Source of the DNA: JAYOFM01 sp038117225
GTDB taxonomy: Bacteria; Pseudomonadota; Alphaproteobacteria; Rhodospirillales; Casp-alpha2
Direction of reading: 5' to 3'
Assembly (NCBI GenBank): GCA_038117225.1
Contig: JAYOFM010000018.1
Coordinates: 1-36,415, forward strand
Length of the DNA: 36,415 nt
Part shown: positions 16,654 through 24,511 of the stretch, one piece after another
Numbering within the stretch: position 1 is the stretch's first letter
Layout of the letters: every line of letters starts with the position of its first letter
Translations under genes and position numbers: made by a program
The notes under the pieces: model-generated
Databases searched by the model: none
The model's input: the letters and a program-made list of their open reading frames with translations, nothing else
Told to the model about the DNA's origin: nothing

Positions 16654-17838
16654 ATGACCGCCACCACCGCTTTCTCCGGCAACTGGAATTATCCGACCCA
16701 TGTGCGTTTCGGTCCCGGCCGTATCAGGGAACTCGCGGGGGTGTGCAAGGGGCTCGGCATAAAGCGTCCGCTGCTGGTGACGGACCCGGGACTGGCGGCG
16801 CTGCCGATGATCGACGAAGCGCTGGCTGCCAATGCCGAGGCCGGGGTACCGACCACGCTGTTCTGCGACGTGCGCCCCAACCCGGTGGCGCGGAATGTCG
16901 ATTCCGGCCTGCTCGCCTATACCCTCGGCGGCCATGACGGCATCGTCGCCTGGGGTGGTGGCAGCGCCATGGATATTGGTAAGGCTATCGCGCTGATGGT
17001 CGGCCAGCGTCGGCCGATCTGGGATTTTGAGGACATCGGCGACAACTGGACCCGCGCAGATCCTTCGGGCATCGCCCCCATCATCGCCGTACCGACCACG
17101 TCGGGTACCGGGTCGGAAGTCGGCCGCGCCGCGGTGGTGGCGCAGGAAGATCCGACCGGTGGCCCGCACAGCAAGAAGATCATCTTCCACCCCAAGATGA
17201 TGCCGTCGGCGGTGATCTGCGATCCCGAACTGGTCACCGGCCTGCCCGCCAATATCACCGCGTGGACCGGCATGGATGCCCTCGCGCACTGCCTGGAAGC
17301 CTATGTGGCACCGAGTTATCACCCGATGGCCGACGGCGTCGCCCTTGAAGGCCTGCGCCTGATCGGCGAATACCTGCCGCGAGCCTTCGCCGACGGCGGC
17401 GACGTGGAAGCCCGCGCTCACATGATGGCCGCCGCCGCCATGGGAGCGACCGCGTTCCAGAAAGGCCTCGGCGCCATACATTCCCTGAGCCACCCGGTGG
17501 GGTCCATCTACGACACCCACCACGGCATGACCAATGCCGTCTTCACGCCCTATGTACTAATCCACAATAGGAAGGCCATCGCGGACAAGATGACCCGCCT
17601 CGCCCGCTTCATGGGACTTAAACGGCCTGGCTTCAAGGCCGTGCTCGACTGGACTTTGGAACTGCGCGAAACCTTCCGGATTCCGCACAGCCCGGCCGAA
17701 CTCGGCGTCGAGCCTGACCGTCTCAAGGAACTCGCCGACATGGCCGCCGCCGATCCGACGGCACCGACCAACCCGGTGCCGGTCGACGCCAAGGCGATGC
17801 TGAAGATGTACAAACGCGCCATGGCGGGGCAAGTATAA
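16654..17838 (+). CDS. Iron-containing (group III) alcohol dehydrogenase
   Basis: A 394-residue group III alcohol dehydrogenase. NAD-binding GGGSAMDIGKA is near residue 107. Metal ligands appear as Asp in ICDPELV or the following helix, His in MDALAHCLEAY, His in LGAIHSLSHPVG and His in YDTHHGMTNAV. It interconverts an alcohol and an aldehyde with NAD(P). Next to the aldehyde dehydrogenase it could supply that enzyme's substrate. AAGGGG lies about ten bases upstream of the ATG. Which alcohol is used cannot be told; gamma-glutamyl-ethanolamide-like alcohols fit the neighbourhood. Confidence 0.92.
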   Translation: MTATTAFSGNWNYPTHVRFGPGRIRELAGVCKGLGIKRPLLVTDPGLAALPMIDEALAANAEAGVPTTLFCDVRPNPVARNVDSGLLAYTLGGHDGIVAWGGGSAMDIGKAIALMVGQRRPIWDFEDIGDNWTRADPSGIAPIIAVPTTSGTGSEVGRAAVVAQEDPTGGPHSKKIIFHPKMMPSAVICDPELVTGLPANITAWTGMDALAHCLEAYVAPSYHPMADGVALEGLRLIGEYLPRAFADGGDVEARAHMMAAAAMGATAFQKGLGAIHSLSHPVGSIYDTHHGMTNAVFTPYVLIHNRKAIADKMTRLARFMGLKRPGFKAVLDWTLELRETFRIPHSPAELGVEPDRLKELADMAAADPTAPTNPVPVDAKAMLKMYKRAMAGQV

Positions 17839-17853
17839 CGGCGTGGCCGATTT

Positions 17854-18495
17854 ATGACCGACCAGCTGATCAATCACGGCATCGTCGCCTTCGCGACGTT
17901 CTTCGCCACCGTCGGCCCGATCGATGTGGCGGCCATGTTCGCGGCCCTAACGCTTGCCAATTCGGTCCCGGAACGCCGCGCCACGGCGGTCAAGGCAACG
18001 TTGGTGGCGAGCGGTATTCTGCTGATGTTCGCGTTGGCGGGGCGGGCGCTGCTGGACTACATGGGAATCACGTTCGCCGCGCTGCAGACCTCGGGCGGCC
18101 TTTTGTTGTTGCTGATCGGCATCGACATGGTGCTGGCCAAGCATTCCGGCATCACGTCGACGACCGACGAGGAGGAAATGGAAGCCGCCAGGAGTCCCGA
18201 TGTCGCCGTGTTTCCAATAGCTCTACCGCTTATCGCCGGCCCCGGCGCCATCGGCGCGGTTATTCTGCTGATGGGTGGAGCCGAAGGTGATCTGCCCCGC
18301 CAGGGCGCCGTGCTGGCGGCCCTGGGCGCGGTGCTGCTGATCACATTCATCGCGATGCTCGTGGCGACGCAAATTCAGCGGTTGCTGGGTGTCACCGGCC
18401 TCAACGTCATTACCCGCGTCATGGGTGTCCTGCTGACAGCCCTTGCCGTGCAGTTCATCTTTAACGGCTTGGCAAATTCGGGACTGTTCAGCTAG
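17854..18495 (+). CDS. MarC-family integral membrane protein
   Basis: A 213-residue membrane protein with about six transmembrane segments. FFATVGPIDVAAMFAALT near the start and FPIALPLIAGPGAIGAVI in the middle are the paired family motifs, each with a Gly-Pro. The molecular function of MarC/UPF0056 proteins is not established; the name comes from the mar locus and does not show drug efflux. It follows the alcohol dehydrogenase by 15 bases. Its stop codon shares the bases CTAG (18492-18495) with the stop of the convergent marR gene. Confidence 0.88.
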   Translation: MTDQLINHGIVAFATFFATVGPIDVAAMFAALTLANSVPERRATAVKATLVASGILLMFALAGRALLDYMGITFAALQTSGGLLLLLIGIDMVLAKHSGITSTTDEEEMEAARSPDVAVFPIALPLIAGPGAIGAVILLMGGAEGDLPRQGAVLAALGAVLLITFIAMLVATQIQRLLGVTGLNVITRVMGVLLTALAVQFIFNGLANSGLFS

Positions 18496-18953
18496 TCGCC
18501 GAGCTTACCCAGAATCTCCGCCAGGACGTGTAATTCGCCGTCCGCCAGCGATGTACTGAAATGAGATTCGATGGCGCGGCCGTAAACGACCCACATGCGC
18601 TTGCGCATGGCCCGGCCTGCCTTGGTCAGACTGACCACGCGGGCGCGGCCGTCTTCCTTGCAGTCGGCGCATTCCACGAGTTCCGCCTTCTCCATGCGCG
18701 CGAGCAAGCGGGAGACGTTGTACTGTGCCAACAGCAAGCGCGGCTGCAGTTCGAACTGGCGCAATCCCGACCCATCGGCACGCTCCAGCTCCCATAACAC
18801 ATCGTACCAATCCAGTGACGGCAGTCCGGCGGCTTTCAATTCAGCCTCTATGGAATCTGCGATACGGCGCGATGCCCGCATCAGCCCGACCCAGGCCCTG
18901 GTGGATGGTGTCGACGCGGCGGCGAAACGGGTTTTGGAAGAAGGTTCACTCAT
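18492..18953 (-). CDS. MarR-family transcriptional regulator
   Basis: A 153-residue winged-helix regulator. The DNA-binding part is FELQPRLLLAQYNVSRLLARME, followed by the wing CADCKEDGRARVVSLTKAGRAM. Dimerising helices lie at both ends. It is divergent from the GST gene at 19058, and the 104-base spacer holds two matching palindromes, so it most likely represses itself and the GST gene and is released by an electrophile or phenolic. CADC in the wing region gives two Cys in a position that could sense oxidants; that is inference. The ATG at 18953 has no clear ribosome site. Confidence 0.9.
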   Translation of the reverse strand: MSEPSSKTRFAAASTPSTRAWVGLMRASRRIADSIEAELKAAGLPSLDWYDVLWELERADGSGLRQFELQPRLLLAQYNVSRLLARMEKAELVECADCKEDGRARVVSLTKAGRAMRKRMWVVYGRAIESHFSTSLADGELHVLAEILGKLGD

Positions 18954-19057
18954 CCCCGAAATCTAACAGATATATGCATATGCATCAATATTGACTCCGC
19001 CTCCCGATTTCCATATATATGCAACTGCATTTACTTTAATTCGCTGGAGTTCAGATC
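18954..19057. promoter_or_regulatory. marR-GST divergent promoter with two palindromic operators
   Basis: Two palindromes share ATGCA-N2-TGCAT: operator 1 at 18974-18985 (N2 = TA) and operator 2 at 19019-19030 (N2 = AC). Each is preceded by ATAT and their centres are 45 bases apart. The GST promoter is TTGACT (18991-18996), 17 bases, TATATA (19014-19019), so operator 1 lies just upstream of -35 and operator 2 begins at the end of -10. On the minus strand, TTGATG and TAGATT at 17-base spacing make a plausible marR promoter that operator 1 overlaps. The GST ribosome site GGAG is eight bases before ATG 19058. Confidence 0.7.
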
Positions 19058-19893
19058 ATGAGCAAGCCCATCACCCTGATCAGCCATCACCTCTGCCCCT
19101 ACGTGCAACGCGCCGCCATCGCCCTTGCCGAAAAAGGCGTGCCGTTTGATCGCGCCAACATCGACTTGACCGATAAACCGGACTGGTTCACGGCGCTTTC
19201 GCCGCTCGGTAAGGTTCCGCTGTTGAAAATCGGCGATGACGTCATCTTCGAATCCGCCGCCATCCTTGAGTAACTGGAAGATACACAACCCAATCCATTG
19301 CATCCGGCCGCCCCGCTGACGCGGGCCCGCCACCGGGCGTGGATGGAGTTCGGGTCGACCATTCTGGGTGACATCTGGGTACTGGAAACGACGCAGGACA
19401 CCGAAGCTTTTGCCGACCGGGCGAATACGCTCGCCAGCAAGTTCGCCCGTNNNNNNNNNNNNNNNNNNNNNNNNNNNNNNNNNNNNNNNNNNNNNNNNNN
19501 NNNNNNNNNNNNNNNNNNNNNNNNNNNNNNNNNNNNNNNNNNNNNNNNNNGGACACCGAAGCTTTTGCCGACCGGGCGAATACGCTCGCCAGCAAGTTCG
19601 CCCGTATCGAATCGGAATTGGCGGGCGGCCCCTGGTTCAGCGGCGAGGCGTTCAGTCTGGTCGACGCAGTTTTCGGACCTATCTTCCGCTATTTCGACGT
19701 ATTCGATCAAATCGGCGAAATCGGCATTCTGGCCAACAAGCCAAAACTGGCGGCCTGGCGCCGCGCACTGGCCGCGCGGCCATCCGTCAGGGATGCCGTC
19801 GCCGCGGATTATTCCGAACGCCTGCGCGCCTTTCTGCTGGCACGGCAGCCGCACATGGCCAGCCTAATGGGCGACGACGCCGTCGCCGCCTAA
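19058..19893 (+). pseudogene. Glutathione S-transferase gene broken by a stop and an assembly gap
   Basis: A GST reading frame with CPYVQRAAIALAEKGVPF, SPLGKVPLL and FESAAILE in the N-terminal fold, interrupted at codon 72 by TAA (19271-19273). The same frame continues as LEDTQPNPLHP, so the stop replaces the Tyr expected in ILEYLED by a single base. A 100-N gap follows at 19451-19550. After the gap the frame appears shifted, but deleting 155 bases (gap plus one 55-bp copy) restores it exactly through to TAA 19891, giving 226 codons. The only true lesion is therefore the codon-72 stop, which could be real or a base error near a weak assembly point. Promoter and ribosome site look intact. Confidence 0.85.
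19396..19605. other. False assembly gap with duplicated 55-bp contig ends
   Basis: Bases 19396-19450 and 19551-19605 are identical over 55 bases and flank exactly 100 N. This is what results when two contigs that overlap by a k-mer-sized end are joined as if separated. Collapsing to one copy and no N rejoins the GST frame. A real tandem repeat would insert into a conserved fold and break it. Confidence 0.9.
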
Positions 19894-19896
19894 TCG

Positions 19897-21522
19897 CTAT
19901 GTGAGATCCCGGATCATTTCCCGCGCCGCGTTGTGGCCGGGAGCGCCGGTGACGCCGCCGCCGGGATGGGCGCCAGAACCGCAAAGGTAAAGCCCCGTCA
20001 CCGGCATGCGGTAGTCCGCGTGGCCGAGCGCCGGGCGCAGGCTCCAAAGTTGGTTGAGGTCGAGGGCACCATGAAAAATGTCGCCGCCGGTGAGGCCGAA
20101 ATCCCGTTCCAGATCGAGAGGGGTCAGGGTCTTTCGACCGAGGATGGCTTCCTTGAAATTCGGCGCGAAGCGGGTGACGGCGGCAATGGCGGCATCGGCG
20201 GCGGCGGCGCGCGCATCGTCCCAGGAACGACCGTCGGGCAGTTGGGGCGCGAAATACTGGCAGAACAAGCTGGCCACGTGCTGGCCGGGCGGCGCCAGGC
20301 TGTCGTCTATGGTCGACGGGATCAGCACTTCGACCACGGGCTCGCGCGACCAACCCAATTCGCGCGCGTCCTCATAGGCCCGGTGCAGGTAGTCCATGCT
20401 GGGGCCGATATTGATACCAGCCGTGTGGTGCGGCGCCAGTTCGGTCCCTGGACGACAGGTGAAGTCGGGCAATTCCTTTAACGCCACGTTCAAGCGCAGC
20501 ACGCCGGAGGCGCATTTCCAGTGTTCCATGCGACGGCGGAACGCCGGCGGCTGCGCTTCGCCGTCGACCAATTGGGTGAACAGCAGCTTCGGATTGACGT
20601 TGGCGGCGACGGCTCGGGCCTTGATCTTGCGGCCATCGGATAACGCCACGCCGGTAGCGCGGCCGCCCTCGACCGTGACCTGGGCGACTGCAGCGTCAAC
20701 CTCGATCACCGCGCCCGCCTCTTCCGCCGGCTTGGCCATGGCCTGAGTGATGGCACCCATGCCGCCGATAGCGTGTCCCCACGCCCCCGGGCGCGGCATG
20801 ATTTCGCCGAAGCAATGGTGCAACAGGACGTAGGCGGTTCCCGGGTGATAGGGACTGGCATAGGTGCCAACGATGCCATCAAAAGCTAACAGCCCCTTGA
20901 GGGCGGGGTTTTCGAACCAGCGATCCAAGTAGTCGGCGGCGCTGAGCGTGAAAATATCGACCAGCGCTTCCTGGTCGTCTCGTGACAGGGCTCGGGCACC
21001 GGCGCTGGTGCGCCACGCCTGCCATAGATCCCGCAGACCGCCTCCAATATTGGGCGGTGTCTCCAGAACCAGGGCGCGAAGCACATCGGCAAGCCGTCCC
21101 AATGTCGCTTCGTATTCCGCCAATGCCGCCGCGTCACGGGTGGAAAAGCGCGCCACCTCCGCTTCCATCAGTTGCGGATCGGAATGGGTTAGAAGCGACT
21201 CGCTACCGTCATCGACGGGCAGAAAATTGCCAGCCGGCCGCTCAACAATCTCCAGCCCATGGCGTTTCAGGTCCAAATCGGTAACGACCTTGGGATTCAG
21301 CAAGCCGACGGCATAAGACGCCACGGAATTTCGAAAGCCCGGAAAGAATTCCTCGGTCACCGCGGCGCCGCCAACCACCGGGCGTCGTTCGAAGACGCCC
21401 ACCGTCAATCCGGCCTGCGCAAGATAAGCGGCCGTAACGAGACCATTGTGACCGGCGCCGATGATGGCGACATCGAACGAGGGCGCCGGCGCGTTCAGTG
21501 TATGCCGCTCACCGGCCAGCAC
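19897..21522 (-). CDS. FAD-dependent oxidoreductase, PYROXD2/phytoene-desaturase-like
   Basis: A 541-residue flavoprotein. The N-terminal FAD fold has VAIIGAGHNGLVTAAYLAQAG and the Glu-containing turn VFERRPVVGGAAVTEEFFPGF. The C-terminal FAD site is LYLCGSGAHPGGGVTGAPGHNAA. It belongs to the NAD(P)/FAD-dependent branch related to human PYROXD2, near carotenoid desaturases; bacterial substrates are unknown. No carotenoid genes are nearby, so desaturation of phytoene is unlikely. The start is taken as GTG 21522, which directly follows the stop of the amidotransferase, so the two genes are co-transcribed and probably coupled. Confidence 0.88.
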   Translation of the reverse strand: MLAGERHTLNAPAPSFDVAIIGAGHNGLVTAAYLAQAGLTVGVFERRPVVGGAAVTEEFFPGFRNSVASYAVGLLNPKVVTDLDLKRHGLEIVERPAGNFLPVDDGSESLLTHSDPQLMEAEVARFSTRDAAALAEYEATLGRLADVLRALVLETPPNIGGGLRDLWQAWRTSAGARALSRDDQEALVDIFTLSAADYLDRWFENPALKGLLAFDGIVGTYASPYHPGTAYVLLHHCFGEIMPRPGAWGHAIGGMGAITQAMAKPAEEAGAVIEVDAAVAQVTVEGGRATGVALSDGRKIKARAVAANVNPKLLFTQLVDGEAQPPAFRRRMEHWKCASGVLRLNVALKELPDFTCRPGTELAPHHTAGINIGPSMDYLHRAYEDARELGWSREPVVEVLIPSTIDDSLAPPGQHVASLFCQYFAPQLPDGRSWDDARAAAADAAIAAVTRFAPNFKEAILGRKTLTPLDLERDFGLTGGDIFHGALDLNQLWSLRPALGHADYRMPVTGLYLCGSGAHPGGGVTGAPGHNAAREMIRDLT

Positions 21523-22398
21523 CTATCGGCCAACCCTGGGCAGCACCTGATGGCGAACCCAATTGGCTATTTCACGTTCGCGAATAGCCGTGTCCAGTAC
21601 GTCGGCATCAAGGCCCATGTGCCAGGCGACATCGGGCTGATTGGGGTTCTGCTGCAGCGAGCGGTATTGCCCGGACAGCGCCGCAACGGCCGCCTCGTCG
21701 GCGCAGAAACCGCCATCGACAAGGGCCTTCGCATCACGTTCGTAGATCGCGGCCATAAAAGCGAAATCGAATTCCGGATGATACTGCACTCCCCAGAACG
21801 TGCCTTGCGCGCCACGCTGACCATAATCGAAACACGCCGCCTGCACGGCGCTATGGCCGTTCGACGCCAGCACCACGGCGCCGGGCGGCAAATGGGTCAC
21901 CTCGTCGTAGTGAACGCAAAGGGAATCGAAAGCGCCGTTCTTGCCTTCGTACATCCGATGCCCCCGCCCCGCCGGGGTCAGGGCGATCTTTCGGGCGACG
22001 CCGATTTCGCGCCCGTGCGGACTGCCATCGACCCCGCCACCGGTCGCCATGGCCGCGACCTGCAGCCCCCAGCAACTGCCCAGCACCGGTTGACCGGCGT
22101 CCAAGGCGGCGCGTACCAGATCGATCTGCCTGGAAACCCGAGGGTCCGACGGTGCATCCTGAACATGCAGGGACGAGCCGCCAATGGCGACACCATCGTA
22201 ATCTTCCAATGCCATTCCTTTGGGTAGTTCCGCATCGGCTTCGGCGGCGACGATGATATCCACCGTTGCGCCGGGAACCGCGTTCAGCAGCGCCGTGCGG
22301 TATCGGCCGGCACTGGTGATGCCGCACAGCGCCTCCATGGCGGCGCAAGCATCGGCGGTATTGCCCTCGATGACCAGGATATGCGGGTGGTCGGCCAT
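21523..22398 (-). CDS. Class I glutamine amidotransferase-like protein
   Basis: A 291-residue GMP-synthase-type amidotransferase domain without a synthetase partner. The triad is C109 in GSCWGLQ, H207 and E209 in YHPEFDF. It starts HILVIEGNT and has DGVAIGGSSLHVQD before the nucleophile elbow. ATG 22398 has GGAG about eight bases upstream; a 17-codon extension upstream is open but lacks a ribosome site. Stand-alone members may hydrolyse gamma-glutamyl compounds, which would match the ligase at 12487, though they lie on opposite strands about 8 kb apart. The flavoprotein gene follows immediately. Confidence 0.87.
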   Translation of the reverse strand: MADHPHILVIEGNTADACAAMEALCGITSAGRYRTALLNAVPGATVDIIVAAEADAELPKGMALEDYDGVAIGGSSLHVQDAPSDPRVSRQIDLVRAALDAGQPVLGSCWGLQVAAMATGGGVDGSPHGREIGVARKIALTPAGRGHRMYEGKNGAFDSLCVHYDEVTHLPPGAVVLASNGHSAVQAACFDYGQRGAQGTFWGVQYHPEFDFAFMAAIYERDAKALVDGGFCADEAAVAALSGQYRSLQQNPNQPDVAWHMGLDADVLDTAIREREIANWVRHQVLPRVGR

Positions 22399-22475
22399 GG
22401 CGATTCTCCGGAAACGCGCGGTGACGTTGATTTGTCGGGGACCCGCCAAACTAAGTCAAGGCGCGGCATCGGACG

Positions 22476-23204
22476 TCAACGACTCGGCGTGAAGGCCTCG
22501 GCCGCCGCCTCGGCGCGCTTGATCTGATTTTCATTCATCTGCGGAATCAGGCGCTCGCGGGCCAGCACCGGGTCGTATTGCGGATTGTAGGCGAGCACCG
22601 TGTCCCGCTCGGCCATGGCCAGCGTAAACCAAGTATAGGCCTGCACCAGATCGCCCGTCGCGCCGCCGCTTTGTTCGTTCATGATGCCGAGAAGATGCTG
22701 CGCCACCGGATGGCCCCGGCGAGCGGCCCGCTGATACCAATCCAGGGCCTTGCCGTAATCGTGCGGCACGCCGCGGCCGCTGTAATATAACTCACCGAGC
22801 TTGAACTCGGCGTCCCTGTGGCCGCCAAGCATGGCGGCACGCCGGTACCACTCGGCGGCCTTGTGCGGATCCTGGCCGACACCGTCGCCGACCTCGAACA
22901 GGCGCCCGAGCCAGAATTGCGCGGCGACGCTGCCGCGAGCCGCGGCCTTTTCGAACCAGTGACGCGCAAGGGCGGGATTGCGGACCGACGCCGCCGCTTC
23001 AAGGTGCAGGCGCCCCAGTTTCACCATGGCCAGAGGATCACCGGCTTCCGCCGCCGCCGTAATGCCATCGACACGGCGCTGCTGCTCAGCCAAAGCTGCT
23101 TGATGAGCCTTCTCGGCCGGATCGCCACCGAAGAACAGATGAGCCGCCAGAAACGACACCACCAGGATCGGCGCCGACATCCAGATCAGCGTCCGCATTC
23201 TCAT
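22476..23204 (-). CDS. Sel1-repeat protein with N-terminal membrane anchor
   Basis: A 242-residue protein. Residues 5-27 form a hydrophobic anchor or uncleaved signal (TLIWMSAPILVVSFLAAHLFFG). Residues about 50-190 carry Sel1-like repeats, for example ARHWFEKAAARGSVAAQFWLG and AAEWYRRAAMLGGHRDAEFKLG, each with the AA-x-x-G pattern. Such solenoids scaffold protein contacts, here probably on the periplasmic side. No enzymatic motif is seen. The specific partner is unknown. It precedes the amidotransferase gene by 77 bases on the same strand. Confidence 0.85.
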   Translation of the reverse strand: MRMRTLIWMSAPILVVSFLAAHLFFGGDPAEKAHQAALAEQQRRVDGITAAAEAGDPLAMVKLGRLHLEAAASVRNPALARHWFEKAAARGSVAAQFWLGRLFEVGDGVGQDPHKAAEWYRRAAMLGGHRDAEFKLGELYYSGRGVPHDYGKALDWYQRAARRGHPVAQHLLGIMNEQSGGATGDLVQAYTWFTLAMAERDTVLAYNPQYDPVLARERLIPQMNENQIKRAEAAAEAFTPSR

Positions 23205-23282
23205 GATGACGCGATCCTAGCGGTGCACACGATGTATGGGAATGGAATCAGCAACCAACCACGGACCGGCGCTTGCCCGGAT

Positions 23283-23624
23283 CTATTTCTTGCCCGGTTT
23301 ATTGTCCCGATCGACACGTTGATAGCGCGGGTCCGGACGATCATAGCAGGTCACCTTGCCGATCGTCTTGTAGCAGTAATTCTGCGGGTAGACCGGATTG
23401 ACCTGATCTTCGACACAATAGGTCTTGCCCTGTTCCTTGCGGAGAATGGAACAATCCTTGCCGCTGGCCACCGAAATTGCATGGTCCGTCAGCGTCTTGT
23501 CGGACGCCATTACGGAGACCGCCTCGACCGCGCCAAACGGTGTCGCGGCGGCACAACCGCCAAGCACCGCCACACAGGCGAGTATGGCCGCGATGTGGAC
23601 CGGCGAGGAGAAAAGTCGCTGCAT
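23283..23624 (-). CDS. Small Cys-containing lipoprotein of unknown function
   Basis: A 113-residue protein with a lipoprotein signal: a short charged start, a hydrophobic stretch and the lipobox LGGC followed by AAATP. The mature part has four further Cys (DCSIL, TYCVED, YCYKTIGKVTCYD), which could form two disulfides in the periplasm. Ala at position +2 suggests sorting to the outer membrane by the E. coli rule. ATG 23624 is preferred, with GGAAGAG upstream; an ATG seven codons earlier is in frame. I do not recognise a named family. Confidence 0.75.
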   Translation of the reverse strand: MQRLFSSPVHIAAILACVAVLGGCAAATPFGAVEAVSVMASDKTLTDHAISVASGKDCSILRKEQGKTYCVEDQVNPVYPQNYCYKTIGKVTCYDRPDPRYQRVDRDNKPGKK

Positions 23625-23788
23625 GGGGCTCTTCCAATGTGTCATTCGTATGCCGGGGGCAACAATGTCATGTCATGGTTAAGAAGTTCCTAACGCGGGA
23701 ACTTTCGGCGGGCGGTCGTTGATCGACGCTGATGAATGGGCTACCACAACGCCGTCACGCTGATCGCCAATATTCAGGAAATAGAACC
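23625..23788. promoter_or_regulatory. Divergent spacer with inverted repeat AAGTTCC-N7-GGAACTT
   Basis: 164 bases between the lipoprotein gene and the thioredoxin-fold gene, transcribed apart. A perfect seven-base inverted repeat lies at 23686-23706 and could be an operator or hairpin. No convincing -35/-10 pair was assigned. AGGAAA just upstream of ATG 23789 is the ribosome site. Confidence 0.4.
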
Positions 23789-24343
23789 ATGGTGGCCACG
23801 CAGACTCCGTCGGTCAATTCGGGCTGGCTGGCGCCGGACTTCACTTTGCCGGATGCCCACGGCACCCCCCATGCGCTGGCGGGTATTGCCGGCGCGAGGG
23901 GTATGCTGGTGATGTTCATCTGCAACCACTGCCCGTACGTGCGCGCTATTTCTCGCCGGCTAGCCGAAGATATCGCCCTGTTACAGGCGGACGGCATCGG
24001 CGCCATCGCCGTGATGTCTAATGACGTGACGATCTCGCCCGGGGATTCAATCGACAAGATGGCCGACTTCGCGGCACAGAATGGTTTTCCCTTTCCCTAC
24101 GTCTTTGACGAGACGCAGGATGTCGCGCGCGCCTATGGCGCCGTCTGTACGCCGGATTTCTTCGGCTTCGACGCGGCGCGTGAATTGCGCTATCGAGGCC
24201 GTTTCGACGCCTCGGGCAGTTCCCCGGCCGCAGCCGGCACGCGACCGGAACTGCTAGAAGCGATGCGCCAGATCGCCAACACGGGTGAAGCGCCGACAAC
24301 GCAGGCACCCAGCGTCGGCTGCTCCATCAAATGGCGGTCGTGA
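23789..24343 (+). CDS. Thioredoxin-fold protein (AhpC/TSA or redoxin family)
   Basis: A 184-residue cytoplasmic-looking thioredoxin-fold protein. The sequence FICNHCPYVRAI places C45 and C48 in a CxxC, and APDFTLPDAHG near the start is typical of redoxins. This CNHCPY form is known in a thioredoxin-like family related to resA/TlpA and peroxiredoxins; the exact reaction (disulfide reduction or peroxide removal) is not settled. The start at ATG 23789 has AGGAAA about seven bases before it; a 19-codon upstream extension is open but unlikely. There is no signal peptide from this start. Confidence 0.85.
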   Translation: MVATQTPSVNSGWLAPDFTLPDAHGTPHALAGIAGARGMLVMFICNHCPYVRAISRRLAEDIALLQADGIGAIAVMSNDVTISPGDSIDKMADFAAQNGFPFPYVFDETQDVARAYGAVCTPDFFGFDAARELRYRGRFDASGSSPAAAGTRPELLEAMRQIANTGEAPTTQAPSVGCSIKWRS

Positions 24344-24362
24344 GACGGTGACGGCGACAACC

Positions 24363-24439
24363 TTGGCGCCGGCTAGCCAACCCTTTCCCGGCACAGCGCA
24401 ATTGCCATCGACCGGGCCGGAAGATATGTTTGCCGGCCC
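24363..24439 (+). other. Inverted repeats in the spacer before the YfgM-like gene
   Basis: GGGCCGG-N12-CCGGCCC (24414-24439) is a perfect seven-base inverted repeat. Slightly upstream TTGGC-N8-GCCAA (24363-24380) is followed by CCCTTT and might end the thioredoxin-fold transcript. Neither has a proper T tract. The spacer 24344-24511 otherwise shows no gene. Confidence 0.3.
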
Positions 24440-24511
24440 TCGGGAAGTGCCCCGGGAACAGTGACCGGGGACGGCCCACTGGCCACCCGCCCAAACGTTA
24501 CGGAGAGATAC

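Noticed and set aside
19396..19605. Biological tandem repeat in the GST gene
   Set aside because: The copies flank exactly 100 N and removing one restores the frame, so it is an assembly product.
21259..22227. Plus-strand frame across the flavoprotein and amidotransferase
   Set aside because: Shadow of two conserved minus-strand genes.
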